Origin: Selaginella tamariscina
Lineage: Eukaryota > Streptophyta > Lycopodiopsida > Selaginellales > Selaginellaceae
Reading direction: 5' to 3'
Assembly: GCA_003024785.1 (NCBI GenBank)
Contig: PUQB01000167.1
Location: 354,501 to 418,500 of the forward strand
Length of the DNA: 64,000 nt
The notes under the pieces are model-generated. The model was not told the origin of the DNA, did not search any database, and was given only the letters and a program-made list of their open reading frames with translations. The position numbers and the translations under genes are program-made. Positions 44,330 through 54,483 of the stretch are shown here, one piece after another. Each line of letters begins with the position of its first letter. Within the stretch, counting starts at the first letter, position 1.

Positions 44330-47300
44330 TATTCTCTACGGTCAGTAGGACTACCTAAAGTGTAGTGTATTTTAGGGTTTAGTTAGTTCTAAATTCTTGA
44401 AGTACTCTATCACTTTCGGCTAATGTCTGAATTCTGCGTGGAGAGTTGGTCCTGAGATCTATAACTCTTTAGAGTACACCTACTTCATAAGTGGGTGTGG
44501 GTTATGGACTCGAATGTCAAAGGTAGCACTTGGAAGGCAACTTCCAAGTTGTATGCCAGGTTACTTTACCTTAAGGTTGTCCAGGTTTTTTACCATATGT
44601 TTCCACAAGACGTGGCGTGTTAGTTTGTTCTGGTTTACAAACTAAGTCTTGTGAAGTGGATCATGTGATATGCTAAGCTTACTCATTATTGAAAATTTTT
44701 TTTTTTCTTTAAGGTGTTTGAATTTGGGATAACACATGATTTGGAAACAGACAGTGTTCTTTGAATTTTGGCTTATGTCAAGATTTAATATCGGATCCAA
44801 CTATAGTGTTCAAACGGGGAAAGACTTATGTTCAAATGTGCGTCTTTGACTTCAGAACAAAGGGGCATATTCAAACATAAGAGGGAATACTACATTTTGA
44901 CATAAAGTGTAAAATAGCTCTTATTATAGTGCATGTTTTCGAGAGTGTAACTCTAAAAGCAAACTATGGTGATGAACTTATAATACAACTGAATGTCGAA
45001 TATTAATATATGATGAATATGTTAAGCAGTTGGTTCGAAGATCCAATGTAATCAAAGTATTGTCCGATGGACGTAATACTTTGATGACGCTAGCTGCAAG
45101 TAACATTAGGTGAAATAGTTTACTAAGTTCAAGTCGTTTGATTTGAACAAAGTACAACTTGAAACCTTAGTTGGTTGTAGGCGCGCACTTTGTATTCAAG
45201 TTAGTTAACTCAACTAACTTGATTATAAAGTTATCTCATGTGGAATCTTAAGAATGGGATAGAATAATATATTTTAGCAATAGACGGATTTAATGTTGCA
45301 TCCCTATCAATGCAACTTTTGGGATAGATATATGATCTATCAGAAAGAGTAATGTTGGAAACATACGTTTACATTTTCAGTTTATTGAGTAATAAGGACT
45401 TGCATAGTGAAGGCGTTCGGTGCACACTTGTGCATTTTCATTATAAACTCTTTAATCTTGAAATCTATAATGTTGTTTGCAATGTGGGGATAAGCTCTTG
45501 AACAAGGGTGATTCCTTGGTTAGGAAGAGCATGATTTGGGATTCTCCACTCTGCTTATTGACTAAGTAAGGAAACTTGCTAAGTTTAATAAGTTATGTGT
45601 GGTGGTGTTAAATGAGTCGAAAGTTAGTTGGGTATACATTTTGGAGGTTTAAGTGCATGTACCTCCTCAAAGAGTTGGTGTTCGATGAGAATTGAAAAGT
45701 TGATATTGATTTTCAATATCAATTTCATTTTAGAGTCGAATACGATTATTCAAAAGACGGTTTCTTGACTCTGTATCATGGTTGAAAATGTGGGCACTTA
45801 AAGAACAAAAAAGTATGTATCTTCAATCTTTCGGAATATTGAAAAATAGAACTATTCTTGACTCAAGATTTGATAGTATTCCTTGGGTTAGTTGTTCGTT
45901 CTATCTCAAGGTTTGATGGTGTTCCTTGAGTTGGTTCAATAATATAATATTGTGTAGCGGGATTAGCTCAAGAAGATGGTGTCCCTTCTTAATGTTTGCA
46001 GTTCAAGGTTCGTCCAATATCCGGTTTGAGAATATGAGGTTTCCTATCACCTCATCAATGACTTATCAAAGTATGGTATGATATCTCTTCAATATTGAGT
46101 TTGGAGCACTCAATATCAAACTTGATAATGATCACATGAGGTGGCCGTAATCATATAACATAAAGACTCAAGTGGATTTGAGTCTGACACTTTGGTAAGG
46201 CACTACCTTAGTGTTATAACTTGAAACGTGTTTTCAAGTTAGTTGAGAAATGAGACATTTCTCAATATATATTGCTTGAGGGGCAATGTGATACTTTTTG
46301 GATTGCTAGGTGTCTAGAGTGAATAATGTATCTTAGTTCATGAACTAGATATTTTATTCATGTTTGGGGAGATCTATTGAATTATAAGGTATGACTAAAA
46401 CATGAAGTTGATATAACACTTCAGTGTTATGATAACATTTATGTGAAGGTTGATATCTTACTAAATTAAATAGATAAACCAGACACTAGTTCATGATTCC
46501 TCTTAGTCTCTGAACAAGATCCTCTGAATACTGTCATAACATTTTATGTCCATCTTAAAATTGAAGTTCGGTTCATGTAAACTAAGACCATATCTATAAT
46601 GTAGTTGTAGCATTTTAATAAATTGATATGATTGTAAATTTATATCCACTAGTATAACAACTAGTTGATAAACTTAGGATTTGAACGTTTAAACAATCAT
46701 TATCCATTCGAGAGTATCAATATCAAAATTGTGACTATTTATAAAATAAGGATTAGTTTTAAAAGATGTTTATCAAAAACACTAGTTGCTTCAATTAGTG
46801 AAAATGCTATACTTCGGTATAGTGTTAAGAAACATTACGAAATCAATTTCAAAGTTGAAAATTGATATAATGTTATGGAGGCGTGCAGTATTACGAGTTC
46901 AGGGAGACTCTTATCGTGGAAACTAAGTTCTAAAATTCGGTATTTTGAACTTAGTACGATAAGGAGTTAGGAAGTATTGAACAACATCTAGTACGATGTG
47001 CTCTTTGGGGAATGAGTATAAGAAAGTGACAATTAAAAGATGTGTTATCTAAAGGTTGTCGATTGAGGCACTAGAGATGGGTTGAATTCTTTGGTTTCCA
47101 CATTGGTTTGTAAGAAAGGTATGTTAGCTTATCTGGTCCCTGAACTGGTTGGTGTTAGAAAGAGTACAAAGTTGGTTGCGAAAGATGAATAGTAGTGCTA
47201 TCACACTTGGTTGCGGATTTGACTAATTTGATTCCTATCGGGAATAAATTTATGTTAATAACACACCAAGTGGATGGCAGTTGGCAAATTGGCAAGACCT

Positions 47301-48034
47301 TATTGTATACATGTGTACAGCCATGCGCCTCTATGATCGCCTCTGGCCAGATTGACATGTTTACAAAGAACAGGGTTTTACGAATTGTACTCTTGTATCC
47401 GAAAAGAGCTTGATTCTGATAAAAGTTTCATACTTAGTCTAGCGAAGCTATACACTAACGAGGGGTAGGTATAGTAGCAGACCCTTATGAAAAGGGGTAA
47501 TGAGAAAACCGAGGGATGCACAAATGTGAAGCTATAATACCGTAACATGTGGAAATGTGGAACAATTGGAGAAACGAGAAGGCATTTGGTTAAGCACTTG
47601 AGATGGACGTCAAAGTGCTTGTTGTGCGCTAAGATGACAAGGTCGTCAATAGCGTTTGATATTAAGGAATAAAGCAAGTCTTTATTTCTTGTTAACCAAG
47701 GGGCCGGCAACAACACTAGCTAGAGGCCTCTAATATAAATTCTAGTTAAGTAAAGAAATTAACCATTGTGTTGTGTGTGTCGGGTGACAGACCTTTGCAG
47801 ACGTGCAAAAGGTCTCCAAGTGACTTCATGTCGCAGGTGGTGCCTCCGGCAGCTAGGTTTACGACTTAGTGAACGACGGTTCTGAAGTACTTGGTTTCGC
47901 GTAATGCAAGGGGGGTAATAAACTTATGTGAACTTTTGGCTGACTCCGCATAGAGTGATATGTTAGTTTTGGTTAGTTTTCTCTAACATTATCTAGTCTT
48001 GGAGTTGGACGTCAACGAGGACGTTGACATTTTC
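44330..48034 (+). other. D element interior, no coding capacity found
   Basis: About 3.7 kb. The first 150 bp match the C1 leader (31892-32040: TTCTCTACGGTCAGTAGGACT, CTAAATTCTTGA). Near 47130, CTGGTCCCTGAACTGGTTGGTG resembles the pre-chromodomain stretch of C1 (36676), hinting at descent from an autonomous C element. Otherwise no motif and no long open frame was recognised. Confidence 0.6.
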
Positions 48035-48046
48035 AAAGGCGGGGAG
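48035..48046 (+). promoter_or_regulatory. D element polypurine tract
   Basis: AAAGGCGGGGAG lies 2 bp before the 3' LTR, as expected for the plus-strand primer of an LTR retrotransposon. Confidence 0.75.
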
Positions 48047-48048
48047 TG

Positions 48049-49817
48049 TGTCATAGTTTTTACTATGACTCCCCTTTACTTTGGACGTTGACTGTTGTTA
48101 CCTACTGTACTATGTTGATAAGCCCTAGATGTAGAAGAAACAGGCCCGCTTAGTGCACTTGGATATCTAGTGATGGTCCGGCGGGTGTCATTAGGTATTT
48201 GCAAGAAACTCTGGGCGAAGCTAGCACTTCCATCTAGAAAACTCTTACCTTGGTTTTCCGTGTCCCGGTTGGATTAATGGCTAGTTCCGGTGAGTTCGGC
48301 ATGTCGGATATGCTTAGAAATACCCCCAGGTTTGACAGGTTAGGGTTTAGGGGTCGATGGATAACTCACCAAGTATGTTCCCTCTGGGAATGAGATTTCA
48401 GTGCTAGCCCACTTATGTAAACAGGAAAACAGGGGGGGGGCCTCTGTCACATAAATAAGGTAGTATATAGGAGTGAGGGTTCCTGGGTTCATGACTGAGC
48501 TCGTTACTCTTCTCCCGGTGCAAGCTCTAGCTTGTGTCGTTAAGGCACAACCCTCTGTTGTGCCGCCCTAACTTCCAGATGCCAGGGGTACGTCCCACCT
48601 TCGGGGTAGCTTACCCTTAACGTTGGCGAATCCATGCCTGGGAGGTCTTGTCGGAATGCACGTTCCAAGAGGCAGAGGTTGAGGCTTGTCTCCAGCCTCC
48701 TCCTCCACGTCAAGCTAGTGTGCACTCATGGCCAAGCAAGGCACATCCGTGTCCTTGTCCAACTATGGGTGTGGGATCTTGTTTGACAGGTTCACAGTAC
48801 CATTCCTGAGGGTTCATTGAGGGGTTCTAGAGTTGGCATTTAGGAGCCACGTTTGTGGTACTTGGTGCAACTCTTGAATCTAAGGGCTATGGCATGATAG
48901 CCCACATCGGGGAAGGCAGTGTCACATGGAGATGTGACACTGGGCTAAACGTCACATGGTACAACGCCTGAGGCACGCCCTTTGGGGTTATGTCATGGGC
49001 TTGTCGCCAAGGGGTTGGATACTTTAGCAAACAGACATGCTTGTGCTTGCACTAGGGTGCTAAGCCTTGGGCATCCGCTCAAGGGAGGTTAGGTCTCATA
49101 ACTAGGTGTGCTTTGGCACACTTGGCTAGGGGAGTGTTCTCCTTGGAATTCAAGGGTTGAACAACCTAAACATGTTAGCAGGAGCCCTTTCGTGAGGCAC
49201 TCGCAAGGTCATGTGCTTAGGGTTATCCCAAACCTAGCCTTAGGGAGTTTGCTTAGCAAACACTCGTGTCCGCCTACGGCACACACTCGTGTCCTCACTA
49301 AGTACTACCCTAGGTCTAGGGTATAACTTGGCCACTCAAACCCTTAGGGGTTAGTCGTGGTTCAGGGTACCCCTTGTCGCCCTAAAGGGGTTGTACTCCC
49401 GGATGAGGGTGATTCCTCAAGGGTAAGTGACAATGCCTTAGCTTGTCCAGGGGTATGTGTGGAACACACGTCTCCTTGATGGGGGTTAGGGCATGAGCCT
49501 GTCTAGGTCTTCTAGGGCAAGACCCTAAGTCAACTAGGGTTATCCCTCAAGGGTTTTGGGGGTAGACACTCTAGGGGACTTAGGCTAAACCCTAAGTCAA
49601 CTAGGGTTATCCCTCAAGGGTTCTGGGGGTAGACATTCTAGGGAGACTTAGGCTAAACCCTAAGTCTCCTGTCCACTTGGGCATTAGAGTCTAACCCTAG
49701 GGGTCGTTGGGGTTGTTTTGGGAAACTTAGCGTTGCTCACACAGGGTGATGACGCTGAATGGCCACCTGGCAGCCATGTGTTGCCACGTGTTGGCCCTTT
49801 GGGTTAAAACTCTGACA
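48049..49817 (+). repeat. D element 3' LTR
   Basis: Near-identical to 42543-44314 with scattered substitutions and one-base indels, so insertion is recent compared with families A and C. Confidence 0.9.
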
Positions 49818-50160
49818 AAAGCACTAGCCAGTGATCGCGAATGACAGATAAATCCGGTGACAAGATTCTCCTTAATGTATTTCCTCAATGTCTCCAACTC
49901 TGTTGGTGAGAGACCGTAAATGGGACCGAAGGACGGCTGCTTACCCTCAACGAGATCGATAGGACAGTCGTACTCACGGTGCAGTGGCAAGGCAGAAGCT
50001 TTCTTTTTGTCAAAGACGTCTGCAAAATCGGCATACTGCTTTGGTAAGGCAGGAGGAACAGAAACATCCTTAACAGAGCAGGGATAGACTTTGATCGCGA
50101 ACACGGATGCTGGGTCATGTCGGCTATCTTTCTTGAACTGCTTCAAGGTGATATGCGAGA
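49818..50160 (-). pseudogene. Family B reverse transcriptase, N-terminal part
   Basis: KVYPCSVKDVSVPPALPKQY, then YADFADVFDKKKASALPLHR, YDCPIDLVEGKQPSFGPIYG and ETLRKYIKENLVTGFICHSR: the classical start of Ty3/gypsy RT. Continues after D at 42542. Confidence 0.85.
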
Positions 50161-50161
50161 C

Positions 50162-50584
50162 TCAAAGTGGAGGAGGAACTGGAATAGGATCGGAATCAAA
50201 GAGTGTGGTTGGAGTTGAAACAGTTGGAAAACTGTTCATGAAACGTTCTCTCCAACCAGGATCCACCAACTCGATCCACGGCAAACCAAGGATAATCGTA
50301 GAGTCTGGAATAGAAACAACATTGAAGGAGATGTTGCACACAGCACCGCAAGCAACGACCTCAACGAACTCCATGTCATTTATTACTGCTCCAGATTTGA
50401 TATCTCGTCCATCAACGACCCATACAGAACCAGGAGTCTTCAAATGATGTAGACGGATCCCGTGCTTGACAACAAAATTCTTGTCGATGAAATTTGCGTT
50501 CGCTCCGCTATCCACCAAAGCTTTACCAGAGAACTCCACCTCTGGTGTCTTCAGCTGCACCGGAACATGGAACGGCTTGCACAC
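50162..50584 (-). pseudogene. Family B aspartic protease
   Basis: ALVDSGANANFIDKNFV has the D-S-G catalytic loop; IILGLPWIELVDPGW is the typical C-terminal flap partner. It processes Gag-Pol. Open over 140 residues. Confidence 0.85.
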
Positions 50585-50686
50585 CTTCGTGGATGGAATG
50601 GATCCAAGATGAGGAAGGGAAGATGTTATGAGTGAAGAGCCTTGAGGAATATGAGTTGTTCCACGGCAATCCAGCCGGACGGCTCC

Positions 50687-51591
50687 TATTCGGGCTGGAT
50701 CTTCTCGTTTCCCGATAGCACAGCAAGGGCCACTTCACGAGCTTGTTTTGAATGTGGATGACAATTCTCCAACTTGTGGTACGGGTCCCCACAGTACAAA
50801 CAAAGCTTGTACTGAATCCGCTTTTGACGTTTGGTTGGCAAAAGCTTGCCTCGGCGTGATCGCCCTAATTCCATCGGGGATGGTTCTACTGAGGAAGATG
50901 ATGAATCAGCATATGAGGGAACAGGGACTGCAGAAATGGAAGAAGATGGCACCAAGAAGAAAGAAGGATGCTGATGTTCTTGTTTCCGCTCGATCAACCG
51001 GTTGTCACAACGAATTGCCAACTCGATCATGCTGGTGAGGGTTTCCGGAACCGCAAAATTCAACAACATGTCTTTGACCTCGTCCTGCAACCCCGACCGG
51101 AAAACCTCCTTGAGAGCACGATCTCCCCATGTGACATCACAAGCAAGAAGTTGAAACTTCGATGCGTACTCTGCTACCGACATACCCCCTTGGTGAAGCT
51201 GACGGAGTTTGGTGATGGCAGCACTCTCACGATCCACGTCACTGAACATCGCCGTGAATCGTTCCACAAACTCGTCAAAATTCCCAAGGATTGGATCATT
51301 GTTCTCCAGCAAGGCTGAGAACCATGAAAGAGCAGAACCAGAAAGCAGCGACCCGATCAATCCAACCTTAATGGGTTCTGTGCTGTAGCGCCTCGGCTAC
51401 ATCACGATCCATAGATGAACTTGATTGAGAAAACCTCGGAACTTCGATCGGGTACCATTGAACTTTTTGGGCATATTGATCTTTAGCTCTGGAGAATTCG
51501 CACGCTGTCGGAGCCGATCATTCTCCAGGTGTAGTTGTTCGAGCTACTACTAGAGGGCAGCAACTTGCTCATGAAGAGCATGCTCAGACAT
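50687..51591 (-). pseudogene. Family B gag
   Basis: ATG at 51591 (MSEHALHEQVAAL), then two adjacent stops; LHLENDRLRQRANSPELKIN, INMPKKFNGTRSKFRGFLNQ; the long block from 51360 with GSLLSGSALSWFSALLEN, FVERFTAMFSDVDRE and SVAEYASKFQLLA is the capsid. CLYCGDPYHKLENCH is a CCHC knuckle. Three breaks in the first 80 codons. Confidence 0.8.
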
Positions 51592-51773
51592 GATGAGTTG
51601 AAGAAGAAAAATCAAAAGAAAAATAGAAGAAAAATCAAAAGAAAAATAGAAGAAAATTAGAAAAGAAAAAGAAAAGAAAAAATCGAAAAGAAAATTGAAA
51701 AGAAAGAAAGAAAGAAAATGGGATCGATGACAAGCAGAAACAGAAGCTTGTCACTACCTAGAATCATTCAAAC
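51592..51773. other. Family B 5' leader, A-rich on the plus strand
   Basis: AAGAAAAAT/AAAAGAAAA repeats (51600-51720). The minus-strand sequence next to the LTR (after ...GGTCGTGACA) reads GTTTGAATGATTCTAGG; I could not match it to a tRNA 3' end, so the primer of B is unassigned. Confidence 0.5.
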
Positions 51774-52797
51774 TGTCACGACCTTGTGCAAAGGGCGAAA
51801 CCTTTAGAACAAGGGCGGAACCTTGAAAGGAGGAGATTGTATTCAAGAAAGAAATGAATACAAAATGAAACACAAGGCCGAAGACTGGTGTTGAATAATT
51901 CTGAAAAACCTAGAACTGGAACCCTGTTTATATATCTGAGGTCCTGAGGATTGTATGGTCCACAACTGGTCTAGAATGTGTGATCCACAACTGGTTTGGA
52001 ATGTGTGGTCCACAATTGGTCTGGAACATGCATATGAATATACGCCTTGCTGTTGATGGTGTAGTTCAGCATCCAGGATCATACGGACCAGTTGGGACCA
52101 GGATCATACGGACCAGCTTTAGTCCGGGCCTCGCCTTAGATATAGTGGAAGAGCCGCTGGGGATGTCGTCGAGTCAGTGGTACTTCATTCGGGGCTGCAC
52201 CATGTGGGCCATTTGGCGCTCACGAAACGCAGGGGTGTTCAAGGGGAGGAGGTGGACGACTCAGCGCGCAGTTGTCTTCTTCTGGACTACACTAGTATCG
52301 GCAGTGGCTTCCCACCATGAGGTTTCTTGGGAACGAGGTGATCTGGAGGAGCGAGACTTACTAGAAAGACAGTGGCTTCCACTGCTTGGAGTGAAACTTC
52401 AACGTCAGGTGAAGTGGAGATGGAGCCCACCTAGGTGGTTAGTGGATTCCCACGGATGAGGAACCAGGTGCGTATAAGCTTTCTGGTGCTGGCATTGTCC
52501 TGCCTGGCTATCGTGGCTGCTGACGTGGCTGCCGACGTGGCTGCCGACGTGGCTGCTGACGTGGCTGCTGACGTAGTGAGGTGGTGGAACATGGTCTAAG
52601 GTGTACATAGTATTCTTTAGTTAGCTAGCGAAGTAGTACAAACGGCATAGTATGTAGGGGAAAAAACTTGGAATTGTTGGTTGTAATTTTGCCCCATGAA
52701 TAAACTTCTAACATTTCTTCATACGGACCAGTTGGTTAACACATGTGTGTGTTAGCCAAAAGGTCTCGGATTTAAGTTCCATGAAAGGCAAAAAATA
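51774..52797 (-). repeat. Family B 5' LTR, split by a LINE, end truncated
   Basis: 51774-52100 and 52720-52797 match 38586-38970. Lacks the last 15 bp of the LTR before joining C2 LTR sequence at 52798-52800. Confidence 0.8.
52117..52719 (+). mobile_element. 5'-truncated LINE tail inserted in the B LTR
   Basis: Flanked by CATACGGACCAG (52105-52116 and 52720-52731), a 12-bp target duplication. An open segment has WYFIRGCTMWAIWRSRNAGV and FKGRRWTTQRAVVFFW, the W-x-x-W-x-x-RN-x-x-x-F pattern of the C-terminal region of plant LINE ORF2. Near the end, GCTGACGTGGCT-like 12-mers repeat five times (about 52509-52575). No poly(A) is seen. Confidence 0.65.
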
Positions 52798-52799
52798 AT

Positions 52800-53921
52800 T
52801 GTCAGAGTTTTTAAATGCCAACCTTGGAATCCCTATCTTGGTGCCATGAAGATAGCTTGCCAAAGTTTTTAAATGCCAACCTTGGAATCCCTATCTTGGT
52901 GCCATGAAGATAGCTTGCCAAATGCCAACCTTGGAATCCCTATCTTGGTGCCATGAAGATAGCTTGCCAAATGCCAACCTTGGAATCCCTATCTAGAAAC
53001 CCCACATTATCTGGTAATTTTACTTGGTGCCATGAAGATAGCTTGCCAAATGCCAACCTTGGAATCCCTATCTAGAAACCCCCACATTATCTGGTAAAGT
53101 ACCCATGTCAGGAACCCGGCACTTAAGAACTCATATCCCCGTCCAAGTCCACGGTCAAGGCTCACCTCATGAGCTAGGATGTGTGGGCTAGCCAAGCTGC
53201 AAATATCATTCCTAGCTTCGCATGGATGAAGCAGCCAAAGCAAGGCCTCATCTATTAGTCTTGCGGAATGTGAACTCAGGCAATCTTTCTAGGTTTGTGA
53301 GCGGGTTAACAGTTCCAAAAATTGACTAACTCCTTGAACTGATGTACCCGGTCATAAGGGTAAACTAATCTGAAGGTGGAACATACCCTTATTATGTGGA
53401 AGTTAGGGTGGCACAACGGAGAGTTTGCCTTAATGACACAAGCTTAGCTTGCACTAGTAAAAGAATAACGAGCTCTCTTTTGAACCTAAGAAGTCTTACT
53501 ACATATACTGTACCTTATTTATGTGATGGAGCCCCCCCTTATTTTCCTAATTGAGTAAGTGGGCTAGCACGGAATGCCAACCCTTAATGAAATGAGATGA
53601 ACTAAACCTACTAACCCTAAACCTAACCCCTAGCAATAGGGCAACCCTAGGGTTAGGTCAACCCTAGGGGTGTCCCTAACCCTTTTGAGCTATACTTTTT
53701 AAAAAAAACTTAATTGGAATGTTAAACTGAGGGAGAATTTTCTAATTGGAAATGCTAGCTTTGCCTAGAGTTTCTTACAAATACCTAACGACACTCGAGC
53801 AGTTAGATACCCAAGCGCAATACGCGGGCCTATTTTTTCTACACTTTCGTCAACACAACTCTGTAGGTAGCATTAGTTAACCTTTAAAATAAAAGGTCAA
53901 GTGATAGTAAAAACTATGATA
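52800..53921 (-). repeat. Family C LTR (5' LTR of C2), minus strand
   Basis: On the plus strand starts TGTCAGAGTTTTT and ends GTAAAAACTATGATA, the inverted ends of D/C-type LTRs. The first 290 bp contain about five tandem copies of a ~50-bp unit (AAATGCCAACCTTGGAATCC...). Directly beyond 53921 is GST intron sequence, marking the right edge of the 38-kb nest. Confidence 0.75.
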
Positions 53922-54019
53922 GTGCATCTATGTGTGAAATACTATATAGTACTTATTCCTTTTCACATTTATTAGATAATATATACCTCTATGTGTGTGT
54001 ATGGTGGTTTTTTTAACAG

Positions 54020-54193
54020 ATATTTGAGTCCATGATGCAATATGTTCGTGCAACTGAAGAAGAATGCAAAAGAAAAAAGACTTTTACGAGTCTTATGAAA
54101 GTTGAAGATGGTTTAGCAAAGAAGTTTGCTAAGGGTTCGTTTTTTGGAGGTGAGAGCATGGGATTTGCTGATATTATGATCGCTCTATTCTAA
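54020..54193 (+). pseudogene. Tau-class glutathione S-transferase, exon 2 (GST A, second half)
   Basis: After an acceptor (TTTTTAACAG) the frame reads IFESMMQYVRATEEECKRKK, then FTSLMKVEDGLAKKFAKGSF and FFGGESMGFADIMIALF before a stop; the last phrase is the tau-GST signature GG-x-x-x-GF-x-D. The upstream intron 53922-54019 (GTGAAATACTATATAGTACT) matches 57628 in the second GST copy. Best explained as exon 2 of the gene whose exon 1 is at 15641. Confidence 0.75.
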
Positions 54194-54321
54194 TATCCTC
54201 AAATATTTCAAATCGCTCAGTCGTACACACACACACGTATGATGTAGTTTTCTTAGGTTAATGATAAATGTACACCACTAACGATAAATTAAAGTAGGAT
54301 TAGGTCGAAGTTGCAAGGGAC

Positions 54322-54483
54322 ATGGTGGACAGTGTTGTTGTGACGCCAGAAGGCGGTAAGTGTGGTTCTAAACAAGTTTGTCCCGCCACAAGGCAAGGCT
54401 GCCAAAAGAATTCTGGCGATAGTTGAGAAGAAAGGGCGGACTGGCTATCTTTACACAAAGGACTATCACTTTCATTCCATACC
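54322..54483 (+). pseudogene. Crinkler-like gene, truncated 5' exon (unit A)
   Basis: MVDSVVVTPEGG start; about 90% like 57967-58165 by eye, including GCCAAAAGAATTCTGGCGAT. An internal deletion removes the acidic DLDDDD segment, and copia sequence follows at about 54484. Lies 128 bp after GST exon 2, as in unit B. Confidence 0.75.

Larger units (their letters stand above)
42543..49817 (+). mobile_element. Non-coding LTR retrotransposon D (LARD-like), nested in B
   Basis: LTRs 42543-44314 (1772 bp) and 48049-49817 (1769 bp), near-identical, start TGTCATAG and end CTCTGACA. Target duplication GAAGC (42538-42542) and AAAGC (49818-49822); removing D rejoins the B reverse transcriptase reading ...[15 protein letters not shown] primer site and a polypurine tract are present, but the 3.7-kb interior has no protein domain I can recognise. 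The LTR ends and leader resemble family C, a likely source of enzymes. Confidence 0.85.
38586..52797 (-). mobile_element. Ty3/gypsy chromovirus, family B, full structure on the minus strand, with nested insertions
   Basis: LTRs 38586-38985 (400 bp, TGTCACGACC...CCTTACA on the plus strand) and 51774-52797 (same LTR split by a LINE and missing its last 15 bp). Minus-strand order: gag (51591), protease (50584), reverse transcriptase (50146 down to 49820, resuming at 42542), RNase H, integrase (41099), chromodomain tract (about 40030-39000). The polypurine tract CGACGGGGGAGATAG lies next to the left LTR (38986-39000). Inserted at the leader/LTR junction of C2 (CTCCAATAC | AATTGTCAGAG). Carries element D within its RT gene. 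Confidence 0.85.

Noticed and set aside
44315..48048. Protein-coding gag or pol in element D
   Set aside because: No frame longer than about 110 codons and no gag, protease, RT or integrase motif; only weak remnants of family C sequence.
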